A stretch of 9,131 nucleotides of DNA, taken from JAVEYA01 sp034003745. Its GTDB lineage: Bacteria; Bacillota; Peptococcia; DRI-13; PHAD01. Under the pieces are notes generated by a model. That model made no database searches. It worked only from the letters and a program-made list of their open reading frames with translations, and was not told where the DNA came from. Location: contig JAVEYA010000089.1 in the NCBI GenBank assembly GCA_034003745.1, positions 1-9,131 on the forward strand. Direction: 5' to 3'. The position numbers and the translations under genes are program-made. Below are positions 1 to 6,160 of the stretch, piece after piece (the first letter of the stretch is position 1; every line of letters starts with the position of its first letter).

Positions 1-488
1 CGGGTCTCAAACCGTATTCTTTTTAAACCGCCCACCCGGTAATATTCCTTTTCCTGCAGCACCCTTAACAATTTTCCCTGCAATTCCAAAGGCAGTTCCG
101 AAATCTCATCGAAAAAAAGCGTCCCTTGATGCGCCAAATCGATCTTTCCCAACTGGCCCCGGGCCAGCCCGCCTGTGAACGCGCCCGCCTCGTATCCGAA
201 CAGCTCGCTCTCAAATAAGCCCGGACTGATCGCCGCGCAATTAATTGCTACAAAATTCTTCTTCTTTTTAAGATCTGAGCCCAATCCATAATGAATTGTT
301 TTGGCCAATAATTCTTTACCCGTGCCTGTTTCCCCCTGAATTAAGACAGGCAAGCCGGCGTCCCGGTGATAAATATCCGCCAGATAATACAGTTTCTTTG
401 ATTTTTCTCCCAAGATAGGCAAGGGAATCTCCACATCATCGAATACGATTGGTTTTAGGATACATTCGTTTTTTTCATGTTTAAACAT
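1..488 (-). CDS. Sigma-54-dependent transcriptional activator, AAA+ domain (3' part outside window)
   Basis: This is the N-terminal 162 residues of a bacterial enhancer-binding protein, which uses ATP hydrolysis to open promoters held by sigma-54 RNA polymerase. Visible motifs are Walker A GETGTGKE (about residues 52-59), the sigma-54 contact loop as GAFTGG (102-107; the family consensus is GAFTGA), and Walker B GTLFFDE (122-128), followed by ELPLELQGKLLRVLQE, which is typical of the family. Only about 25 residues precede the AAA+ core, so there is no room for a receiver, PAS or GAF sensor at the N-terminus. Any sensory domain (PRD/PTS-type as in LevR-like proteins) and the DNA-binding part would lie beyond the left edge. 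The ATG at 488 was chosen because GGAGAGG sits 6 bases upstream; the frame remains open to a TAG at 543-545 but has no other good start there. The family call is firm. The target genes are unknown. Confidence 0.93.
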   Translation of the reverse strand, partial: MFKHEKNECILKPIVFDDVEIPLPILGEKSKKLYYLADIYHRDAGLPVLIQGETGTGKELLAKTIHYGLGSDLKKKKNFVAINCAAISPGLFESELFGYEAGAFTGGLARGQLGKIDLAHQGTLFFDEISELPLELQGKLLRVLQEKEYYRVGGLKRIRFET

Positions 489-542
489 CTTGCGCCTCTC
501 CAGGGTTCCCTTTTGCGGTGCCCCTTCATAATTATTTATAAA

Positions 543-571
543 CTAATAGGATGAATTATCTTTATTGTAAA
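543..571 (-). promoter_or_regulatory. Candidate sigma-A-type promoter for the sigma-54 activator gene
   Basis: On the minus strand TTTACA (566-571) is followed after exactly 17 bases by TATTAG (543-548). This resembles a -35/-10 pair and would start transcription about 45-50 bases before the activator's ATG. The surroundings are AT-rich, so chance matches are likely. The call rests on position and spacing only. Confidence 0.35.
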
Positions 572-617
572 TAAAAAAGCCTATGAAGAAATTATTTCCT
601 GAATAATTCCTCATAGG
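569..617 (-). terminator. Terminator-like hairpin with T-run on the minus strand
   Basis: Bases 580-617 form a long inverted repeat. CCTATGA with its AAATTATT extension pairs with AATAATT and TCATAGG around a short loop, with one or two mismatches. Read on the minus strand the stem is followed directly by CTTTTTTATTT, the form of a Rho-independent terminator. The stem is mostly A-T, so it is weaker than a classic terminator. On the plus strand it is followed by TAAGCTAAAAAG, which does not fit termination. No minus-strand gene lies immediately upstream. It may insulate the activator gene from read-through or end a transcript coming from the far side of the Mn exporter gene. Confidence 0.45.
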
Positions 618-640
618 TAAGCTAAAAAGTAAAAATGAAC

Positions 641-663
641 AAGAGACCGGTATCCCGCCTCTT
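641..663. repeat. Short inverted repeat (hairpin) between the divergent promoters
   Basis: AAGAG (641-645) pairs with CTCTT (659-663), and inside it CGG (648-650) pairs with CCG (655-657) around a TATC loop, with an unpaired bulge between the two parts. It sits about 20 bases upstream of the -35 of the plus-strand promoter. Neither strand shows a tight T-run after it, so it is not called a terminator. It could be an operator or just a chance hairpin. Confidence 0.3.
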
Positions 664-684
664 TATGTTAATGTCTTATTACTG

Positions 685-713
685 TTGACATCAAAAGCCC
701 GTTTATATATACT
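685..713 (+). promoter_or_regulatory. Sigma-A-type promoter driving the riboswitch and Mn exporter gene
   Basis: A perfect -35 TTGACA (685-690), a 17-base spacer and a -10 TATACT (708-713) match the housekeeping promoter consensus at 11 of 12 positions. Transcription would start near 720, about 15 bases before the first aptamer stem, which is what a riboswitch leader needs. Confidence 0.8.
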
Positions 714-734
714 CTATTTAAATTCATACTTTCT

Positions 735-822
735 TGAAGGGGAGTAGTTTTCATGTCTTTGTCAACATGCTGGTCCTAAGACCTGGCAAAGACGACAGTT
801 CACCTGTTTAACGAGACCTTTG
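735..822 (+). promoter_or_regulatory. yybP-ykoY riboswitch (Mn2+-sensing aptamer)
   Basis: The stretch has both conserved blocks of the yybP-ykoY class: AAGGGGAGTAG at the 5' side (737-747) and ACGAGACCTTT at the 3' side (811-821). They close stem P1 through AAGG (737-740) and CCTT (817-820). Between them, GTCTTTG (755-761) pairs with CAAAGAC (787-793), GGTC/GACC makes a CTAA-capped hairpin (772-783), and ACAG/CTGT makes a second hairpin (795-807). These fit the helices expected of the class. The class is known to bind Mn2+ and to control Mn exporters, including UPF0016 proteins like the one that follows. Its 3' P1 strand is shared with the following terminator, which predicts an ON switch: Mn2+ holds P1 together and lets transcription continue. 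Confidence 0.92.
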
Positions 823-860
823 AGCACAATTTATTTGTGCCGAAGGTCTTTTTATTTTTA
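814..860 (+). terminator. Intrinsic terminator of the riboswitch expression platform
   Basis: AGACCTT (814-820) pairs with AAGGTCT (843-849), and inside it GCACAA pairs with TTGTGC around a short AT loop. The stem is followed by TTTTTATTTTTATT. The 5' arm is the same sequence as the 3' strand of aptamer stem P1, so the two folds exclude each other. This supports metal-dependent antitermination. Confidence 0.9.
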
Positions 861-924
861 TTAAGGAGGTGTCAGATCATTATCTTCCGCACTCAATTAA
901 TACTTATCAAAAGGAGGAAATTGC

Positions 925-1620
925 ATGTTTGAAAACATGGAGGCGTTAATAACCTCTTTCGCCGTGGTTGTTCTTGGAGAAATGGGGGACAAGACCCAAC
1001 TATTAGGTATGGCTTTCGCCGCCAGATTCAGAGTTTCCACTGTTCTGGCAGGGGTTTTCGGCGCTACGATATTTAATCATTTTTTTGCAGTCCTTGCGGG
1101 GGAATACCTGACGCGCTTTATCCCCATGAATACGATACAACTGCTCGCGGCTTTATCCTTTGTAGTTTTTGGTTTATGGACTTTTAGAGGAGATACCCTG
1201 GAAGGAGAAGACAAGAAAGAATATTTCAGCCCCTTTTGGACCGTATTTATAGCCTTCTTCATTGCGGAAATGGGGGATAAAACCCAGTTGGCGACAATTG
1301 CCCTGGCAGCCAAATATCAAAGCGTCTTTACGGTCCTGGCAGCATCTACCGCGGGTATGATGGTATCAAATATCATCGGAATTGTTATTGGCGTGGTGAT
1401 GGGTAAGAAAATTCCTGAAAAAACTGTTAAAACCGTGTCCGGAGCCATTTTCATCCTGTTCGGGTATATCGGCATATACGCTTCATTAGCGCTTCCGCTC
1501 TACCGTTGGTCTTCCCTGGCCGTTATATCTATCATCGTTTTTGCTTATCTTGCACATTTACGCAGGATTACGAACGCTAAACAGAATATGCCGGTTGCCC
1601 AATGTAAATCTAAAAATTGA
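925..1620 (+). CDS. UPF0016/GDT1-family membrane protein, putative Mn2+ exporter
   Basis: This 231-residue integral membrane protein belongs to the UPF0016 family (GDT1/TMEM165; bacterial Mn exporters MneA/Mnx). It carries the family's defining cation-binding motif twice: EMGDKT at residues 19-24 and EMGDKT at 115-120. Each copy lies in the first helix of a three-helix half, giving the usual internal duplication. The halves are joined by a charged cytosolic loop around residues 88-102. A hydrophobic stretch at about 194-211 may be an extra C-terminal helix. The ATG at 925 is preceded by AAGGAGG (911-917) at a 7-base spacing. The likely role is Mn2+ (possibly Ca2+) efflux across the cytoplasmic membrane, in exchange for protons if it behaves like studied members. 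The yybP-ykoY riboswitch and terminator upstream argue strongly for manganese. It stands alone on its strand and converges with the methyltransferase gene. Confidence 0.93.
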   Translation: MFENMEALITSFAVVVLGEMGDKTQLLGMAFAARFRVSTVLAGVFGATIFNHFFAVLAGEYLTRFIPMNTIQLLAALSFVVFGLWTFRGDTLEGEDKKEYFSPFWTVFIAFFIAEMGDKTQLATIALAAKYQSVFTVLAASTAGMMVSNIIGIVIGVVMGKKIPEKTVKTVSGAIFILFGYIGIYASLALPLYRWSSLAVISIIVFAYLAHLRRITNAKQNMPVAQCKSKN

Positions 1621-1647
1621 ACGCCCGTAAAAACCAAGTGCTTTTCT

Positions 1648-2211
1648 CTATTTAAACCTTTCTTTTTTATAAATACCGCAATAAAAATTATCTCCCAAAT
1701 CGAAACTCTCCATCTCTCTGAAACCGGCGGAGGGAAGTAAATCCGGCAATTCCTCTTTTTCCATACGGTGGCTTAGCGCCGGGCCCATGGGAGTTTCCCT
1801 TTTGTGAAACTCAATAATTGCAAGCCTGCCCTCCATTTTTAATATCCTTCTTATTTCCGTAAGCAGAGCTTCTTTATTCTTTATTTCATGCAGTACCGTC
1901 ACCATCAGGGCTATATCCATCGTATTATCCGCCAAATCAAAGGTTTCACCCTCCACCTTTACCAGTTCAATATTTGTAATTCCTTCAGCTTTGGCCTTAT
2001 CACCGATAAGTGAAAGCATTTCCGCGCTTAGTTCCAGGGCGTAAACTTTTTCCTTCGTTGCTTGGGCCGCCGGCAAGGTGAAAATCCCGCTTCCCGCCCC
2101 GATATCGCATAACGTGTGGCTATCCTGCAATCCGATCCTTTGCAAAGTTCCTGTTGGATTTAATTCAGCAAGCCTGACCGGGTTTTCAAATTTCAATTGC
2201 TTATTTTGCAT
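1648..2211 (-). CDS. Class I SAM-dependent methyltransferase (UbiE/Methyltransf_11-like), substrate unknown
   Basis: This is a 187-residue soluble protein with the Rossmann-type SAM-binding fold. Motif I is LCDIGAGSG (residues 34-42). The acidic residue ending strand 2 is E60 in VYALELS. The motif IV region is ALMVTVLHEI and the post-motif strand is GRLAIIEFHKRETPMGP, which recalls UbiE-like enzymes. There is no cysteine set as in arsenite methyltransferases and no substrate domain, so the substrate cannot be named. The frame runs back to a TTG at 2268, but the ATG at 2211 is preferred: an AAGGGAG ribosome-binding site lies about 10 bases upstream, and no site precedes the TTG. It starts 60 bases after pgi and is likely the last gene of that transcript. 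Its end faces the Mn exporter gene 27 bases away. Confidence 0.87.
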   Translation of the reverse strand: MQNKQLKFENPVRLAELNPTGTLQRIGLQDSHTLCDIGAGSGIFTLPAAQATKEKVYALELSAEMLSLIGDKAKAEGITNIELVKVEGETFDLADNTMDIALMVTVLHEIKNKEALLTEIRRILKMEGRLAIIEFHKRETPMGPALSHRMEKEELPDLLPSAGFREMESFDLGDNFYCGIYKKERFK

Positions 2212-2271
2212 GATTATCCAGCTCCCTTCTGTTTCGTACCGGCATGGGCCCGTCTCCTGGGCGGACAAGCT

Positions 2272-3816
2272 TCACAGGGAATACCGGCGCTCTGTCAGGG
2301 AACCGGTATTCTTTCGGATGCGCCCGTTGACGTTCAGGTACTCCATGATCTTGAAGAGGCTCTCTTCCTGCTCAGGGCAGCCCAATGCCGCCGCCAGTTC
2401 CTGGACGGTAAAGGATTGCCCGGGGCTATTTTTTAAGTATATGAACAGCTTCTCCATCAGGCCGATCATCAAGCCGGCCCCTTTTTTGCCCTTTTCCACA
2501 CCCGGCTGGTTGTAGGCATTGACATTGACCAGGGAGGCATATAACCCCACTGCCCGCTCAAATAAGGCAATCAGCACGCCGAGGGTATAGGCGTCAAGCC
2601 GGCGCAAGATGACCGTGACGGATTCCCGCCCATTGGCGCTCAATGCCTCTCTGGTACCCAATAAAAAGGCCTGCAGGTAATCTCCGCTGGTGATGTTATC
2701 CTGGAGATACAGAGGTTCCTGCCGTGCCTCACCCTGCACTTCCACAAAAGTGACAAAGAAATTGTTGACGCCGTCCAGCAATTGCTGCACATAGGCATGC
2801 TGGTCGGAGGAGCCTTTATTGCCGTAGACGCTGATACCCTGACGGGCCTCCCGCCCGTCCCGGTCCTTTTCTTTGCCCAGGGACTCCATGATCAGCTGCT
2901 GCAGATAGCGGGCCAAGTATTGCAGCGCATCCTTATAGGGCAGGATGACCATATCTTTTTGGCCCTTGCCTCCGGTGGCGTAATACCACATCAGGGCCAG
3001 GAGGGCCGCCGGATTGGCCGCAGCTTCCGTCTTCCGGGTCTCCTCGTCACAATCGGCCGCTCCCTGCAGGAATGCGCCGATCTCCACACCCTGCAGCGCC
3101 GCCGGCAAAAGACCCACCGCGGAGGTTACCGAAGTGCGCCCGCCTACCCAGTCCCATAGCGGAAACCGGGCCAGCCAGCCCGCTTCTTCAGCCAGTTGGT
3201 CCAGCCTGCTCCCCGGAGTGGTAATGGCGATAGCTTGTTGGGTAAAGTCCAGGTTTTGCCGGCGGAAGGCCGCCTGCACTTCTTGCATACCATTTTTAGT
3301 CTCCGGGGTATCGCCGCTTTTGGAAGCCACCAGTACCAACGTTTCGGTCAGATACGGGCTGATTTCCGCCAATACCCGATCAATCCCGTCCGGATCGGTA
3401 TTATCAATAAAATAAGGCTGAAGGCCCCCTCTTCCCCCGGGCAGCGCCTCGGTAACCAGCATGGGGCCCAGGGCGGAGCCGCCAATGCCGACCAGCACGA
3501 ATCTTGTATATTTTAAGCTTATCGTTTCGGCAAACTGTGTGATTCTGTCTATAGTGGCGCTGATTCCGGCGGCGATATCTTCATCCGGCGCCAATTCCGG
3601 GCGTCTCAGCCAATAATGCCCTACCCGGCGCTGTTCATCAGGATTTGCCAACGCCCCCGCTTCCAAGGCGTTCATCTCCAAAAAAGCCTGCTGCAAACGC
3701 GGTTCCAGGGAGACCATAAAATCATCCGCGAAATTCATCCGGCTGATATCCAGGCTTAAGCCCAGCTTTTCATTTTCATAATAATACTTCACAAAACGCT
3801 GCCAGTGTTTTTTCAT
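2272..3816 (-). CDS. pgi: Glucose-6-phosphate isomerase, cyanobacterial type with C-terminal extension
   Basis: This cytosolic enzyme interconverts glucose-6-phosphate and fructose-6-phosphate, linking glycogen turnover to glycolysis. Counting from the ATG at 3816 (514 residues), it shows GIGGSALG (about 110-117), the phosphate-binding SKSGDTPETKN (165-175), DWVGGRTS (222-229), MESLGKEKDRDG with the predicted catalytic Glu311, SSDQHAYVQQLLDG with His340, and QPGVEKGK with the predicted catalytic Lys444. The N-terminal GLSLDISRM and ANPDEQRRVGHYWLR blocks resemble cyanobacterial Pgi. About 50 residues after the sugar isomerase core (463-514) look like a small winged-helix-type domain. The frame is open to a TTG at 3861 and has another ATG at 3825. 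The ATG at 3816 is preferred because GGATGG lies 5 bases upstream and the protein then starts MKKHWQRF, as in relatives. It follows the mgtC-like gene by 63 bases. Confidence 0.95.
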   Translation of the reverse strand: MKKHWQRFVKYYYENEKLGLSLDISRMNFADDFMVSLEPRLQQAFLEMNALEAGALANPDEQRRVGHYWLRRPELAPDEDIAAGISATIDRITQFAETISLKYTRFVLVGIGGSALGPMLVTEALPGGRGGLQPYFIDNTDPDGIDRVLAEISPYLTETLVLVASKSGDTPETKNGMQEVQAAFRRQNLDFTQQAIAITTPGSRLDQLAEEAGWLARFPLWDWVGGRTSVTSAVGLLPAALQGVEIGAFLQGAADCDEETRKTEAAANPAALLALMWYYATGGKGQKDMVILPYKDALQYLARYLQQLIMESLGKEKDRDGREARQGISVYGNKGSSDQHAYVQQLLDGVNNFFVTFVEVQGEARQEPLYLQDNITSGDYLQAFLLGTREALSANGRESVTVILRRLDAYTLGVLIALFERAVGLYASLVNVNAYNQPGVEKGKKGAGLMIGLMEKLFIYLKNSPGQSFTVQELAAALGCPEQEESLFKIMEYLNVNGRIRKNTGSLTERRYSL

Positions 3817-3879
3817 TTTAACCATCCATTCCGGCGCCTGCTGCGGGCGGCACAAAATCAAAAGAAAAATATAGCTTAT

Positions 3880-4551
3880 TTACTTGTATTGACAAACGTC
3901 CGCTTCGAAGACTCCGTCCAGCTGCGCGATGCGTTCCTTTACCTGGGCCATCGTCAAATTATAGGGAAGCACTGCGGCAAATGTAAGTTTGATTTGGGAG
4001 TTTTCCAACGGTTCGCTCATCTCCACCTTACGGATATGGATATCCATTTCACCCAGGGCTGAAGATACTCTCCCCAGTTGGCCCGGCCGGTCCTGGATAA
4101 TGACCTCGATCCTTTTTAATTTGGATTGTTTCGATTTGACCCGTTCTTCCAGCTTGCTTAAATAAACCAGCACCACAAAGACGATGACCGTCGTCAGGAT
4201 GGACGTCGTATAGCGGCCGGCGCCTATCGCCAGGCCGATGGCGGCCGTGACCCACAGTGAGGCCGCTGTGGTGAGTCCCCTGATGCCGAATCCGGAGCGC
4301 ATGATTGTGCCGGCCCCCAAAAAGCCCATTCCGCTGACGACCTGGGCGGCGAGTCTGCCCGGGTCGGCCAGGGCTCCGTATTGAGTGTGCAGTTCGATCC
4401 CGGTGATCATGATCAGGCAGGAGCCAATGCACACCAGCGTATGGGTGCGAAAGCCGGCAGCCTTGTTCAGGCTCTCCCTCTCCAGCCCGATCAGGCCGCC
4501 CAAAACGCCCGCCAAGAACAGCCTTAAGGCGACGATAAGCTCGTATTCCAT
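3880..4551 (-). CDS. MgtC/SapB-family membrane protein with C-terminal ACT-like domain
   Basis: This is a 223-residue protein with four to five hydrophobic segments in the first 131 residues. The family motifs are GGLIGLERE (about 18-26), FRTHTLVCIGS (34-44), QVVSGMGFLGAGTI (70-83) and GLTTAASLW (92-100). A charged linker (133-147) leads to an ACT-like cytosolic domain (about 147-223) beginning RIEVIIQDRPGQLGRVSSAL, as in the longer MgtC proteins. Members support growth or survival at low Mg2+ and, in Salmonella, act on ATP synthase and phosphate balance. None has been proven to be a simple transporter, so the role here is open. The ATG at 4551 has a strong ribosome-binding site with a seven-G run (GGGGGGGAG) 6 bases upstream. 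It lies between malQ and pgi on the same strand, 136 bases after malQ. Confidence 0.93.
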   Translation of the reverse strand: MEYELIVALRLFLAGVLGGLIGLERESLNKAAGFRTHTLVCIGSCLIMITGIELHTQYGALADPGRLAAQVVSGMGFLGAGTIMRSGFGIRGLTTAASLWVTAAIGLAIGAGRYTTSILTTVIVFVVLVYLSKLEERVKSKQSKLKRIEVIIQDRPGQLGRVSSALGEMDIHIRKVEMSEPLENSQIKLTFAAVLPYNLTMAQVKERIAQLDGVFEADVCQYK

Positions 4552-4687
4552 CCCGTACTCCCCCCCTGCGTACTTTTTTCGCGTTCTCCCAATACATCTT
4601 TAAACACGGCCGGCTTTGGCCTTCCCCGGCGATTCCGGTTATATTATATTCTTATTCTACCAAATTACGGACTGATTTTTTATAGGG
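4552..4687 (-). promoter_or_regulatory. Gap upstream of the mgtC-like gene: possible promoter and structured leader
   Basis: This is the longest gap in the minus-strand block. Read on the minus strand it begins AT-rich and contains a perfect -10 hexamer TATAAT (4643-4648) but no convincing -35 at 16-18 bases. After it come two GC-rich inverted repeats, CCGG-N5-CCGG (4626-4638) and GGCC-N6-GGCC (4608-4621), then the G-rich ribosome-binding site. This fits an internal promoter with a leader of roughly 80 bases, but the promoter is weakly supported. No T-run follows either repeat, so no terminator for malQ is called. Nothing resembling a known riboswitch was recognised. Confidence 0.28.
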
Positions 4688-6151
4688 CTATCTCCCGCTT
4701 TCTTTGGTCAGTTGGGCCAATCTGCGGGCCAAAGCCGGCGTAAGAACTCCTTTTTTGTAGCGCCAGCGCCAGTTGCTCCCGCCGGTGGTTCCGGGGGTGT
4801 TCATTCTGGCCCAGGAATTAAGCCCTAAAAGGTCCTGCAAGGGAAATATCGTCAAAGCGCAGCCGGATTTTGAGACCGTCTTGATAAAATCCCAGCAGAC
4901 CTTCTCCTCATCCAATATTTCCTGCCTTCTGGCCAGGCCCTCCAGTACCGTTTCCTTGTACCAGCCCAGCAAAGTATTGTTATCATGGGTCCCGGTGTAA
5001 TAGACGGTATTCTGCGCGCAAACACGCTCGCGGATATCTTCTGCAAAGGTAAACTGCAGCACTTTCATTCCCGGGAAACCACAGTCCTCTTTTAACTGCC
5101 GTACCTCGGGGGTAATATAGCCCAGGTCTTCAGCCACAATGGGCAAAGACCCCAGCTGTTCTTCCAGTGCGGCAAAGAAAGCCTGCCCCGGCCCTTTGAC
5201 CCAGCGGCCGCGGACAGCGGTCACCTCATTGCCGGGGATTTCCCAGTAAGCTTCAAAACCGCGGAAATGGTCCAAACGGATGAGGTCTACCAATTCCAGC
5301 AGCACTTCCAGCCTGCGTCGCCACCAGCCATAGCCGTCCGCAGCCATCCTGCCCCAGCGGTAAAGGGGGTTGCCCCACAATTGCCCGGTCTCGCTGAAAT
5401 AATCCGGCGGCACGCCGGCCATACCGGTCACGTTCAAGGCTTCGTCCAAGGCAAACAGCTGGGGGTGAACCCAGGTATCCGCGGAATCCTGCGCCACAAA
5501 AATAGGCAAATCCCCGATGATGCGAATATCCTGCCCCCCGGCATATTTTTTCAGCTTGCGCCACTGTCTATAAAAAATATACTGTAAAAAGTAATGAAAC
5601 TCCAGCCTATCCTGCAATAAATTCTCATAATAGGCCAAAGATTGGGGTTCGCGATAAATGAGGCCCTTCTCCCATTCCGTCCAGGCGCGCTCTCCGAAAT
5701 GCCGGCGCAAGGCCATATAGAAGGCGTATTCATGCAGCCAGAACAAATTTTTTTGCATATAGGCCGTATATTCTGGGGAATAGGCCCCGGCCTTGAAGCG
5801 GGCGTACGCTTTTTCATAGAGGATGCACTTGTACTCGATAACGTTGGAAAAGGCGATCGTATCCGCCGGGAACTGCGGGATGAAGCGGAGCTCCTTTTGG
5901 GTCAATAGCCCGTCTTCCAGGAGCCCGTCCAGGCTGATCAAGAGCGGGTTTTGGGCAAAGGCGGAATAAGCCGCATAAGGCGACTCGCCAATTCCCGGGG
6001 GATTGAGCGGGAGGATTTGCCAGTATTTCTGCGCCCCGGCTGCCAGAAAATCAATAAAATCATAGGCTTCCGCCCCCAAATCCCCTATACCGAAAGTGGA
6101 AGGGAAAGAGGTGGGATGCAGCAGGACGCCGCTGGAACGGTCTAAATCCAC
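4688..6151 (-). CDS. malQ: 4-alpha-glucanotransferase (amylomaltase, GH77)
   Basis: This 487-residue cytosolic enzyme moves alpha-1,4-glucan segments between maltodextrins and releases glucose. The length is normal for bacterial MalQ. The GH77 landmarks are all present: SSGVLLHPTSFPSTFGIGDLG at the N-terminus, LPLNPPGIGESPYA (about 47-60), IIGDLPIFVAQDSADTW (211-227), LIRLDHFRGFEAYWEIP with the nucleophile Asp294, IVAEDLGYITPEV with the acid/base Glu341, and YTGTHDNNTLLGW with Asp390. The C-terminal RMNTPGTTGGSNWRWR is also typical. The start is GTG at 6151, only 9 bases after the TAG of the upstream GH13 gene. A GAGG overlapping that stop region may serve as a distant ribosome-binding site, so translation is probably coupled. 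Together with the GH13 enzyme and GlgA it handles linear glucans in glycogen turnover. Confidence 0.96.
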   Translation of the reverse strand: MDLDRSSGVLLHPTSFPSTFGIGDLGAEAYDFIDFLAAGAQKYWQILPLNPPGIGESPYAAYSAFAQNPLLISLDGLLEDGLLTQKELRFIPQFPADTIAFSNVIEYKCILYEKAYARFKAGAYSPEYTAYMQKNLFWLHEYAFYMALRRHFGERAWTEWEKGLIYREPQSLAYYENLLQDRLEFHYFLQYIFYRQWRKLKKYAGGQDIRIIGDLPIFVAQDSADTWVHPQLFALDEALNVTGMAGVPPDYFSETGQLWGNPLYRWGRMAADGYGWWRRRLEVLLELVDLIRLDHFRGFEAYWEIPGNEVTAVRGRWVKGPGQAFFAALEEQLGSLPIVAEDLGYITPEVRQLKEDCGFPGMKVLQFTFAEDIRERVCAQNTVYYTGTHDNNTLLGWYKETVLEGLARRQEILDEEKVCWDFIKTVSKSGCALTIFPLQDLLGLNSWARMNTPGTTGGSNWRWRYKKGVLTPALARRLAQLTKESGR

Positions 6152-6160
6152 GGTTTCTCA

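Noticed and set aside
1077..1313. 78-residue minus-strand frame opposite the Mn exporter gene
   Set aside because: It is antisense to a conserved membrane protein gene, and its basic composition is simply the complement of the exporter's codons.
1619..1660. Possible bidirectional terminator between the convergent genes (AAAACC...GGTTTT-like stretch near 1630-1645)
   Set aside because: Only an A/T-run symmetry with an unpaired GC centre is visible. No stable stem can be drawn, so it is not called a terminator.
2212..2268. Upstream TTG start extending the methyltransferase by 19 residues
   Set aside because: There is no ribosome-binding site before the TTG, the extra residues do not resemble the family N-terminus, and the ATG at 2211 has an AAGGGAG site upstream.
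4049..4597. 182-residue open frame on the minus strand overlapping the mgtC-like gene
   Set aside because: It overlaps a well-supported MgtC-family gene in another frame, has no ribosome-binding site and shows low-complexity Arg/Gly/His-rich composition typical of a GC-rich shadow frame.
4608..4638. GC-rich inverted repeats after malQ considered as its terminator
   Set aside because: Neither repeat is followed by a T-run on the minus strand, and the stems are only four base pairs.
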